Positions 17,283 through 25,870 of a stretch of 64,000 nucleotides of DNA are shown in pieces. Under the pieces are notes generated by a model. That model was not told the DNA's origin. It worked only from the letters and a program-made list of their open reading frames with translations, and ran no database searches. The DNA is from Chlorobaculum limnaeum (GTDB taxonomy: Bacteria > Bacteroidota > Chlorobiia > Chlorobiales > Chlorobiaceae). The stretch is from positions 514,001 through 578,000 of the forward strand of contig NZ_CP017305.1 of NCBI RefSeq assembly GCF_001747405.1, read 5' to 3'. The translations under genes and the position numbers were made by a program. The first letter of the stretch is position 1. Each line of letters begins with the position of its first letter.

Positions 17283-18686
17283 TCAGCTCTTTTTGCTCAT
17301 GACGGTGGCCATCAGCGATGCTTCACAGACCAGTTCGCCACGAACATAGGCCTTGGCGTCGAACTGGCAGACAGAGCGGCGTTTGTTGGTCATGATCGCT
17401 TCGATGACCAGTGTGTCGCCCGGCAGCACCGGTTTGCGGAAGCGGGCCTTGTCGATGCCCATGAAGAATACCACCGATTCCTGGATGTTCTCGTTGCCGT
17501 TGAGCATGATGATGCCGCCGGTCTGCGCCATCGCCTCGATGATGAGCACGCCGGGCATTACCGGATTGCCGGGGAAGTGGCCCTGGAAGAATGGCTCGTT
17601 CATCGTGACATTTTTGATCGCGACGATCTTTTCGTCGAGCTTGAATTCGACGATCTTGTCGATCAGCAGGAACGGGTAGCGGTGCGGCAGGATCTTCATG
17701 ATCGCGTTGATGTCGAAGATCACCCCGGCCTTCTTCTCGTGCTGGAACTGGCGAGCCAGCTTGTTGCGGTCGGCGTACTTCTTGAGCTGCTTGACGAACT
17801 CCACGTTCGAGGCGTGGCCCGGCCGTGCGGCCAGAATCTGCGCCTTCACAGGCATGCCGAGCAGGGCGAGATCGCCGAGCATGTCGAGCAGTTTGTGGCG
17901 AGCCGGTTCATTGGTGAAGCGCAGCTCGCGGTTGTTCAGGATGCCGTTCTGCCCGAGCACGAGGTGCGAAGCGTCCACTCCCACCTTGTCGGCCAGCGCC
18001 TGAATCTGCGTTTCGTCGAGCTGCTTGTCAACGATCACGATGGCGTTGTCGATGTCGCCACCTTTGATGATGCCCTGGTTGGCCAGCGCTTCGACCTCGG
18101 AGAGAAAGCAGAAAGTGCGGCACGGCGAGAACTCGCGGAGGAACTCCTTGTCGAGGTCGAAGAGGCCGGAGTGCTGCGAGCCGAGCGCCGGGTTCTTGTA
18201 ATCGACCATGACGGTAGCGCGGAAGCCGTCGAGCGGCAGGGCCACGATGTCCACGCCCTTTTCGGCGTCGTGGTACTCGATGGTCTCGTCGATGACGAGG
18301 TAATTTTTCGGCTCGTCCTGCTCGGCGATGCCGGCCGAAAGCAGCGCTTCGGCAAAAGGATGGGCGCTGCCGTCGAGCACCGGCGGCTCGGGGCCGCTCA
18401 GCTCGATGCGACAGTTGTCGATCTGGAGGCCGAAGAGCGCGGCCAGCACATGCTCGGTGGTGTGCACCCTGGCCTCGCCGATGCCGATGGTGGTGCCGCG
18501 AAGCACATCGACGACATGATCGATCAGCGCCGGAATCTCCGGGCAGTCATCGATGTCGTTTCTCACAAAAATATAACCGGTGTTGACCGGCGCGGGCTTG
18601 AAGGTGATGGTGCACTCCCGGCCGGTGTGCAGACCGATACCCGTGAGTGAGATTTCGTTCTGAAGGGTACGCTGATGAATGAGCAT
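17283..18686 (-). CDS. lpxC-fabZ: Bifunctional UDP-3-O-acyl-GlcNAc deacetylase / 3-hydroxyacyl-ACP dehydratase
   Basis: A fusion of about 467 residues. Residues 1-305 are LpxC, the zinc deacetylase committing UDP-GlcNAc to lipid A; zinc ligands are visible in VHTTEHVLAALFG and ARHKLLDMLGDLAL. Residues 320-467 are FabZ, which dehydrates 3-hydroxyacyl-ACP in fatty acid synthesis, with catalytic His in GHFPGNPVMPGVL and Glu in IEAMAQTGG. Both enzymes draw on 3-hydroxyacyl-ACP, so the fusion may balance lipid A against phospholipid. Such fusions are known in Bacteroidetes and Chlorobi. The start is ATG 18686 (MLIHQRTL); an extra ATG 18719 adds 11 unrelated residues. Confidence 0.96.
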   Translation of the reverse strand: MLIHQRTLQNEISLTGIGLHTGRECTITFKPAPVNTGYIFVRNDIDDCPEIPALIDHVVDVLRGTTIGIGEARVHTTEHVLAALFGLQIDNCRIELSGPEPPVLDGSAHPFAEALLSAGIAEQDEPKNYLVIDETIEYHDAEKGVDIVALPLDGFRATVMVDYKNPALGSQHSGLFDLDKEFLREFSPCRTFCFLSEVEALANQGIIKGGDIDNAIVIVDKQLDETQIQALADKVGVDASHLVLGQNGILNNRELRFTNEPARHKLLDMLGDLALLGMPVKAQILAARPGHASNVEFVKQLKKYADRNKLARQFQHEKKAGVIFDINAIMKILPHRYPFLLIDKIVEFKLDEKIVAIKNVTMNEPFFQGHFPGNPVMPGVLIIEAMAQTGGIIMLNGNENIQESVVFFMGIDKARFRKPVLPGDTLVIEAIMTNKRRSVCQFDAKAYVRGELVCEASLMATVMSKKS

Positions 18687-18790
18687 GGATGGCGTGAGAT
18701 TGCGATGGAAAATGTCCAAGATACGAAAGCCGCGCTAACTCTTCAAATCGGGGTTTTGAGGGGCGATGGGCGCGGCGGCAGCTCTTGCAT

Positions 18791-18814
18791 TCAGGAGGGT
18801 TTCAACCCTCCTGA
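18791..18814. repeat. Perfect hairpin, 10-bp stem
   Basis: TCAGGAGGGT and ACCCTCCTGA flank a TTCA loop. The centre (GGTTTCAACC) resembles the CCCCGG palindromes that follow, suggesting related REP-like elements. Confidence 0.6.
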
Positions 18815-18860
18815 CGTTCACTCCAGCGACAAAAATCGCAATTACTGTCGATGCAAGATA

Positions 18861-19015
18861 TTGGGCTTAAGCCCTGACTTATTTTACTGTATTCCCATAC
18901 CCCGGACTGAAGTCCGGGGCAATTATCAAGAGTTTTAATGGCCGGATTAATAATTGCCCCGGCTTTCAAGCCGGGGTATAGAGGTAATTGATAATAATCA
19001 AGGGCTTTAGCCCAA
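18861..19015. repeat. Composite inverted REP cluster (BIME-like)
   Basis: Two CCCCGG palindromes (18900-18919 and 18957-18976) in opposite orientation are flanked outside by two GGGCTT(A)AGCCC palindromes (18863-18874 and 19002-19013), also mirrored. Flanks match too: ATACCCCGG and GGGGCAATTAT on one side, the reverse on the other. The whole 155 bp is a nested inverted repeat filling most of the gap between lpxC-fabZ and the inositol-phosphatase gene. One palindrome recurs at 1471-1490. No transposase gene is nearby. Confidence 0.8.
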
Positions 19016-19046
19016 TTTCTTCTTTTGCGATCCTCGCAAATCGTTG

Positions 19047-19856
19047 TCAGGGATTGACCGGCTTTCCCCCGAACTGCCGCTGTGCTTTCTCCAGCAGCAT
19101 CGGATGGGTGACGGGGCTTCCGGCGAGGATGCTCGTGTGGGCGAACACATCCTCCGAGCCACTGAAGCCGGTCACGATGCCGCCCGCCTCGCGCACCAGC
19201 AGCACGCCTGCCGCGAAGTCCCACGGAAAGAGCCGATACTCGAAGAAACCATCGAAGCGTCCCGCCGCCGTGTAAGCCAGGTCAATCGAAGCCGACCCGG
19301 CGCGGCGGATGCCCGCCGAATCGGCGATGACATCCTTGAGCAGGCCGATGTAGCCGTCGATGTAGTGATCGTAATCCCTGAAAGGCAGGCCAGTGGCGAA
19401 CAGGTAACTCCCTTTTTCATGACGAGTTGAAACGCCGATGCGCTCGCCGTTCAGGAACGCCCCTTCGCCCTTAGAGGCGGTGAACAGCTCGTCGAGCACC
19501 GGCACGTAGACCACGCCAACCGCAAGTTCGCCTGAGGCGTCGCGCATGGCGATGCTGATGCCGAAGAGCGGGAAAGAGTGGATGAAGTTCAGCGTGCCAT
19601 CGAGCGGATCGACAATCCAGGTGCGCCCCGACGCCCCCTTGCCGCTGGTTCCCTCCTCGCAGAGCAGCCCGTCTTCCGGAAACGCCTCGGCGATGGTGGC
19701 CGAAATCACCGCCTCGCACTGCTTGTCAACCTCGGTGACGAAATCCTTGTACTCCTTGGTGACAATTTCGCGATGAGAAAGTTCGCCGAATCGTGAAAGG
19801 GTGATAGCGCCTGCCGCTTTGGCTGCCTTGACGGCTGTCTGGAGTTCGAGATTCAT
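19047..19856 (-). CDS. Inositol monophosphatase family protein (SuhB/CysQ-like)
   Basis: A 269-residue Mg-dependent phosphatase of the IMPase fold. Metal-site motifs are present: DFVTEVDKQCE, LLCEEGTSG (Glu), IVDPLDGTLNFIHSFP (the D-P-x-D-G-T signature) and FPWDFAAGVLLVREAGG (second signature). Substrates in this family include inositol-1-phosphate, histidinol phosphate, fructose-1,6-bisphosphate and PAP. No neighbour decides among them. Confidence 0.9.
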   Translation of the reverse strand: MNLELQTAVKAAKAAGAITLSRFGELSHREIVTKEYKDFVTEVDKQCEAVISATIAEAFPEDGLLCEEGTSGKGASGRTWIVDPLDGTLNFIHSFPLFGISIAMRDASGELAVGVVYVPVLDELFTASKGEGAFLNGERIGVSTRHEKGSYLFATGLPFRDYDHYIDGYIGLLKDVIADSAGIRRAGSASIDLAYTAAGRFDGFFEYRLFPWDFAAGVLLVREAGGIVTGFSGSEDVFAHTSILAGSPVTHPMLLEKAQRQFGGKPVNP

Positions 19857-20053
19857 ACGCTGCGTCGTGATCAGGTGAACGAAAATTGCTGGCCCAATAT
19901 ATCATTTGTCAGTGAATTGCTGGGGCGGGTCTTGTGACCGTTCGGCAACGTTAAGCAGGTCGAAATCTTTGTCCACCTCGTCCGAGCGGGGAATTAACTA
20001 TCCGGAATGGCGTTGGTATATGTGAAATTACGTTCATCAATCAGCCAATCATC

Positions 20054-20530
20054 ATGAACAATCGAATTCTCACCCTCGCGCTTTGCATCGGCCTCTGCCT
20101 GGCGGTCGGCTTTGCCGGAAGCACCTTCACCCCGGAGCCGGGTTCCTGGTACTACACCACGCTCAACAAGCCGGAATGGAATCCGCCAGACTGGCTCTTT
20201 GCGCCGGTCTGGACGGTTCTGTTCATCATGATGGGCACGGCGCTCGCCAAGGTTCTTGGCGCGGGGTGGCAGAAGCGCGAGGTCAAAGCGGGCGCGGCGC
20301 TGTTCGCGATTCAACTGATCCTGAACCTCGGCTGGTCGGCGTCGTTTTTCGGAATGCAGTCGCCGATGCAGGCGCTGGTCGTCATCGCGTTGCTCTGGAT
20401 TTTCATCGTCCTGACCATGCTGGCCTTCGCCAAAGTCTCGAAACCAGCCTCATTGCTGCTCGCGCCCTATCTCGCTTGGGTGAGTTTCGCCTCTTTCCTG
20501 AACTTCACCATCCTCCAGCTCAACCCGTGA
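20054..20530 (+). CDS. tspO: TspO/MBR family membrane protein
   Basis: 158 residues predicted to form five transmembrane helices, with the family's aromatic-rich signature (WYYTTLNKPEWNPPDWLFAP, then VWTVLF) and a later W-x-x-x-F helix (LILNLGWSASFFGMQ). TspO proteins bind porphyrins and cholesterol-like ligands and in phototrophs modulate tetrapyrrole and pigment gene responses. That would suit a bacteriochlorophyll-rich organism, but the role here is inferred from family only. Divergent from the inositol-phosphatase gene across 197 bp. Confidence 0.92.
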   Translation: MNNRILTLALCIGLCLAVGFAGSTFTPEPGSWYYTTLNKPEWNPPDWLFAPVWTVLFIMMGTALAKVLGAGWQKREVKAGAALFAIQLILNLGWSASFFGMQSPMQALVVIALLWIFIVLTMLAFAKVSKPASLLLAPYLAWVSFASFLNFTILQLNP

Positions 20531-20549
20531 AAGAGCAGGCTGGGGTTAT

Positions 20550-20585
20550 CCTGTACGACCTATAAGTTTCGATAGGTCGTGCAGG
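20550..20585. terminator. Long hairpin between convergent tspO and lipoprotein genes
   Basis: 14-base arms (one mismatch pair) around an 8-base loop. The left arm contains TACGACCTAT, a sequence also seen in the 9-bp array at 23603-23647. It probably terminates both genes. Confidence 0.6.
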
Positions 20586-20606
20586 AAAGCTATTGTTTGA
20601 AGAGCG

Positions 20607-21158
20607 CTATTCCAGCGTTTTCAGCTTCGCGACGGCCATTTTTCCCGCCTCGATCAGTCTTTCCCGGATGGCAGCATTACTGGTGTTTCCGGCTCCGATC
20701 TGGATGTAGTAGCCGTCGGCCATAATGTAGATGCCGCCGCTCGCGATGAACGCTTCGTCGCCCACTCCTTCGACATCGGTTCTCATGCCCTCGAAATTAT
20801 CCTTGAGGCTCTTGTAGATCGAAGCCGTGCCGACGCCGCCGGGCGGGAAGAATGCGTCTTGGGTCAGCGAGACCTGCAAGAAGGGTATCGGTTCGCCGCT
20901 GGCCGGGTTGTACAGGCAGAGCTTCATGCCCACCACCTGCTGTTCACTTTTCTCCGCAGGCTTGACCGCTTCCCCAAGCAGCTTGGCAGCCTCCTCTTGC
21001 GTGATGAGCTGGCAAGGTTCGATGATTTTTGAGGACTGCCGCTGAACTGGCGAATTCCCTCCGCCGGTATCAGATTGCTGGGACGAGTCGCCGCCGCATC
21101 CGCCAAAAAGGAGGACAGCGCAGAGCGGCAGAATCCGGATGATGTGTATTGGTCGCAT
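20607..21158 (-). CDS. Lipoprotein, DUF3558-like
   Basis: 183 residues beginning with a lipoprotein signal (hydrophobic ILPLCAVLLFGG, then Cys21 of the lipobox LFGGC), followed by a Ser/Gly-rich linker. The mature domain starts PCQLITQEEAAKLLGEAV, a pattern of DUF3558-type lipoproteins, and contains GVGDEAF and a final helix ending KLKTLE. It is predicted to be anchored in a membrane facing the periplasm. Function is unknown. The family assignment is by motif resemblance only. Confidence 0.65.
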   Translation of the reverse strand: MRPIHIIRILPLCAVLLFGGCGGDSSQQSDTGGGNSPVQRQSSKIIEPCQLITQEEAAKLLGEAVKPAEKSEQQVVGMKLCLYNPASGEPIPFLQVSLTQDAFFPPGGVGTASIYKSLKDNFEGMRTDVEGVGDEAFIASGGIYIMADGYYIQIGAGNTSNAAIRERLIEAGKMAVAKLKTLE

Positions 21159-21232
21159 GGGTTGGGGTGGTTTTTTTCTGTGGAAAGATTACATTTAAAA
21201 ATTATTTGATTTTCTATAAGTCAATATTGGCT

Positions 21233-21466
21233 ATGAAAATGACTAATCCAATTAAACCAACTTACAGCGATATTCAGAAATGGATTCGCGAGAACCACGG
21301 CTTTGTTCCAAAGAGCTGCTGGATTGCTCATGTCAAAGAATTACATGGGTTGAACCCACGAATCGCAGGCAATCGGATTCTAAAGGATGCGAGAGCAGTC
21401 CCATGCCCTGAAAATAAAAGGGGGGCAATCGAGGACGCTTTTCGACACTTCGGTATGATAAATTGA
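21233..21466 (+). CDS. Small conserved-looking protein, 77 aa, family not recognised
   Basis: From ATG 21233 the product is MKMTNPIKPTYSDIQKWI onward. It is basic, with a helix-rich middle and paired Cys (KSCWIAHV, AVPCPENKR), ending EDAFRHFGMIN. The arrangement suggests a small nucleic-acid-binding protein, but I recognise no family with confidence. The longer frame from 21149 overlaps the lipoprotein start and is unlikely. Codon use is clearly more AT-rich than in neighbouring housekeeping genes, and the same holds for the nuclease-like gene downstream, suggesting transfer of the pair. Confidence 0.6.
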   Translation: MKMTNPIKPTYSDIQKWIRENHGFVPKSCWIAHVKELHGLNPRIAGNRILKDARAVPCPENKRGAIEDAFRHFGMIN

Positions 21467-21535
21467 CGCGAACCATGTTGCAGACGTAATGCGGACAAGT
21501 CATACGTTTCATATAAAATGTAATTGAGTAGAGAA

Positions 21536-22027
21536 ATGAGTGGAAAACACTATTTGGGAAAAGCTGGGCATCTTGCAGTTATGTCTGAACTTGCATTCCT
21601 TGGTTACAACGTTGCAACACCAGAAGTAGATATCGGTGATGATGTTTTTGCAGTTAATGATCTGACAGGGGCTCTTTACCGAATCCAAGTCAAAACATCT
21701 ACGGCTACTCGTCAAAGTGTATCAAATCGTTGCACATTTTCGCTTCGAATGGACCAATTGCGCACACCTCAGAATCCAGAACTTCACTATGCCTTCGTTA
21801 CGAAAATATCTTCACACTGGCATTACGTAATAATATCGCGTGCTGTTTTATATCATTTACAGGGGAGTGGTTTAGGTTCTATTGCCAATCTTCAGAATAA
21901 TCGGCAATCGCTCACGGCCAACATTACGTTTCACGACGATGGAAGAGTAATGGCTGGTCGTGATCATGATTTAAGCCGATATTACAATAACTGGGACACT
22001 TGGTCCAATTTGCGCATAAGCTCATAA
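21536..22027 (+). CDS. Probable PD-(D/E)XK nuclease-fold protein (DUF4365-like)
   Basis: 163 residues. The N-terminal part, GKAGHLAVMSELAFLGY, then VATPEVDIGDDVFAV and YRIQVKTSTA, fits the restriction-nuclease fold: Glu in the first helix, Asp after the first strand, and Q-V-K as the (D/E)XK equivalent. No separate specificity domain is visible. It is AT-rich and lies 69 bp after the 77-aa gene. I use ATG 21536 with GAGAA upstream; an in-frame TTG at 21524 is possible. A defence or mobile-element origin is inferred from fold and composition. Confidence 0.65.
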   Translation: MSGKHYLGKAGHLAVMSELAFLGYNVATPEVDIGDDVFAVNDLTGALYRIQVKTSTATRQSVSNRCTFSLRMDQLRTPQNPELHYAFVTKISSHWHYVIISRAVLYHLQGSGLGSIANLQNNRQSLTANITFHDDGRVMAGRDHDLSRYYNNWDTWSNLRISS

Positions 22028-22087
22028 TAAGGATGCTTTCCTTCGAGTTCACTCAGCCAAGGTTTTACATCAAGGAGATATTCAATC

Positions 22088-22390
22088 ATGCTTACTCAAA
22101 ACAAATCACCATACATCGCTCATCTCTTCGTCTGCACCAATGATCGCGGGGGAGAGCGGAAATCTTGTGCGGATGGTAACTGCCAGCTTATCAAGGAAAA
22201 ATTGAAGGAAGCGGTTGACTCGAAAGGGTGGAAAGGGAAGGTCAGGGTCTCGACCTCCGGCTGCATGGGGGTTTGCGCTCAGGGGGCGAATGTGATGATT
22301 TATCCGCAGAAGCTCTGGTTTTCCGGGGTTTCTCCTGATGATGTGGATGCAATTTTGTCTACGATCGAGCGTTTGATGAGTGAGGACTGA
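22088..22390 (+). CDS. Thioredoxin-like [2Fe-2S] ferredoxin
   Basis: A 100-residue protein with the four Cys of the thioredoxin-fold 2Fe-2S ferredoxins: Cys16 (LFVCTND) and Cys27/Cys32 (KSCADGNCQ) near the N terminus, plus a C-terminal pair in STSGCMGVCAQG. The fold matches Aquifex Fd4 and the NuoE C-terminal domain. It would carry single electrons; the partner is unknown. A strong ribosome site (AAGGAG at 22072-22077) precedes the ATG. Next to it are an ArsR gene and a Cys-rich mini-protein, so a metal or redox-linked set is possible. Confidence 0.88.
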   Translation: MLTQNKSPYIAHLFVCTNDRGGERKSCADGNCQLIKEKLKEAVDSKGWKGKVRVSTSGCMGVCAQGANVMIYPQKLWFSGVSPDDVDAILSTIERLMSED

Positions 22391-22443
22391 CCTTGTTCGA
22401 AAATGTTTTAGTATTTGCGCGTTCACTTAATTAGATTGATTCG

Positions 22444-22731
22444 ATGAGTAACGCTGACAACATGGCACGGATTTTCAAGGTGCTTTCCGTTGGCTCCAGA
22501 GTTCGGATCGTCGAACTGCTGAAGGAACGGTCGCTGTGCGTGAATGCGCTGGCCAAGGCTCTTGAAATCACTCCGGCGGCGGTTTCGCAGCATCTCCGGG
22601 TTTTGCGCGATGCCGAAGTCGTGCTTCCTGAACGGCGCGGCTATTCGGTGCATTACCGCGTGGACAAGGAGGTGCTTGCCGAATGGAACACGGCTGCATC
22701 AACGTTGCTCGGCGTCACGAATGAAGAGTGA
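22444..22731 (+). CDS. ArsR-family winged-helix regulator
   Basis: 95 residues with the ArsR DNA-binding core (VGSRVRIVELLKER; ITPAAVSQHLRVLRDAEVV; ERRGYSVHYRVD). The alpha-3 metal site of classical arsenic sensors, E-L-C-V-C-D-L, is reduced here to S-L-C-V-N-A-L with one Cys, so As(III) sensing of the standard type is unlikely. The regulator may respond to another metal or redox signal. It sits 53 bp after the ferredoxin gene and 34 bp before the Cys-rich 51-aa gene, suggesting local control. Confidence 0.9.
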   Translation: MSNADNMARIFKVLSVGSRVRIVELLKERSLCVNALAKALEITPAAVSQHLRVLRDAEVVLPERRGYSVHYRVDKEVLAEWNTAASTLLGVTNEE

Positions 22732-22765
22732 ACGAAATCATCATCAATTCAACTGGAGTTACATC

Positions 22766-22921
22766 ATGAGCGAAGAAAAAACCTGCTGCTGCCAGAAGCC
22801 AGAAATGCTGAAAGGCACCCCCGAAAAGTGCTCGCCCGAAACCATCAAACAGTGCCACGGCGACGAGCCTTTCCACCCCTGTGTTCCGGAAGATCAGAAA
22901 GCCCCGGGTGAAAAGGAGTGA
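22766..22921 (+). CDS. Cysteine-rich 51-aa mini-protein
   Basis: Reading from ATG 22766 with a TGGAG ribosome site gives 51 residues with six Cys: Cys7-8-9 in a run, Cys22, Cys30 followed by His31, and Cys39. The rest is Lys/Glu/Pro rich and hydrophilic, with no signal peptide. The density of Cys and the adjacent ArsR gene point to metal or Fe-S binding. A longer in-frame ORF from 22544 lies antiframe within arsR and is not real. I know no named family for it. A strong terminator follows. Confidence 0.7.
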   Translation: MSEEKTCCCQKPEMLKGTPEKCSPETIKQCHGDEPFHPCVPEDQKAPGEKE

Positions 22922-22950
22922 TCAGGCCGACACGGTCTGCCATTAATTCA

Positions 22951-22990
22951 AAAGCCTCAACAGAAGATGATTCCTGTTGAGGCTTTTTTA
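22951..22990 (+). terminator. Intrinsic terminator after the Cys-rich gene
   Basis: 13-bp perfect inverted repeat (arms 22951-22963 and 22974-22986) with a 10-base loop, the right arm running into a T tract. It also suits the convergent DUF4405 gene. Confidence 0.9.
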
Positions 22991-23031
22991 TCCCTTCGAG
23001 GGGCATTTATCGAGACGTGTTAACCCGCCGC

Positions 23032-23520
23032 TTACTCAAACAGCGCGAGGATGACCTTTTGCGCTTCGCTGTCGTTGGAGGTGGCGATCTCCTTGATGCT
23101 CTGGTTTGCGTTGCCAACCTTCAACCCTTTTTGTTCCAGCTTTGCAACCGCCTGTTCAGGAGTCAGCTTGACAATTGGAGCCAGGGTTTCAACCGAGGCG
23201 GTCGAAAGGGTGCGGTTGACCCGCATGAACGGATTGCCGCCTTTGCCTTGCGATGGCACGGTGATGGCGGCGATGGTGATGATCAGGCCCGTGGAGATGA
23301 TTGCAAGCGCCGCTTTGCGGCTGAAGTAGTTGGCGAAGCTTTTCCAGTTCGCGATCGTATGGAGAACGCCGCCGGTGACGAGCGCCCAGCTCAGCCATTC
23401 GTGGACGGGCTTGATGAGGCCGCCCTCTTTGTGGAAGAAAATCAGAATGCCGGTGACGGCTGAAATGATGAATGTTGCGATGACAAGCGGCGTAGCCCAG
23501 GATTTCAATGTCGGTTTCAT
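23032..23520 (-). CDS. DUF4405 membrane protein (cytochrome b-like helices)
   Basis: 162 residues. Three hydrophobic helices lie in the first 90 residues, with His at positions typical of heme ligation in cytochrome b-like proteins: FFHKEGG, PVHEWLSWALV and GGVLHTIANWKSF. This is the DUF4405 pattern. The C-terminal 70 residues are soluble (VKLTPEQAVAKLEQKGLKV) and may form a small helical sensor or binding domain. Electron transfer or heme binding at the membrane is likely but not shown. Confidence 0.75.
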   Translation of the reverse strand: MKPTLKSWATPLVIATFIISAVTGILIFFHKEGGLIKPVHEWLSWALVTGGVLHTIANWKSFANYFSRKAALAIISTGLIITIAAITVPSQGKGGNPFMRVNRTLSTASVETLAPIVKLTPEQAVAKLEQKGLKVGNANQSIKEIATSNDSEAQKVILALFE

Positions 23521-23602
23521 GTTCGTTTTTCAGTAGTGGTGAACATCTTGCTTCACCTTCTCTGACGACGATTGGGCGGGAGTCTTGCGGGTGATTTTCT
23601 TG

Positions 23603-23647
23603 TACGACTTATAGGTCTTACAGGACCTATACGACGAATGAGACGAC
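23603..23647 (+). repeat. 9-bp periodic repeat array, NNNGACNNN type (5 units)
   Basis: Five contiguous 9-base units: TACGACTTA, TAGGTCTTA, CAGGACCTA, TACGACGAA, TGAGACGAC. The GAC (or GTC) at positions 4-6 recurs with the same period as the GTGGAC arrays, but the flanking triplet differs. Part of it (TATAGGTC...GACCTATA) can also fold as a hairpin. Confidence 0.55.
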
Positions 23648-23650
23648 TAC

Positions 23651-23690
23651 AAAAAACAGCGAAGCCCCGGTTTGATGCCAGGGCTTCGCT
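23651..23690 (-). terminator. Intrinsic terminator of acs
   Basis: Arms AGCGAAGCCC (23658-23667) and GGGCTTCGCT (23681-23690); on the minus strand the hairpin is followed by six T. It lies 24 bp past the acs stop. Confidence 0.9.
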
Positions 23691-23713
23691 GATGATGTGA
23701 CTTCGTGAACTGG

Positions 23714-25690
<1,977 letters not shown>

Positions 25691-25870
25691 TGGTAAAAAC
25701 GGTTTTGTATTGAAAAAAAAGCCTGCCACCCCTTGAGAGGGCGCTGACGGTTCGGCCGGTATTGGGTAAGGGTCCGGCCGGTTACCCTGTAAATAATCGT
25801 GAACTAAAATTTACAGAAAAAAAACAGATCATGCCAAAAAGGTAATTTATATCATACCTGCAAGTTCCGG

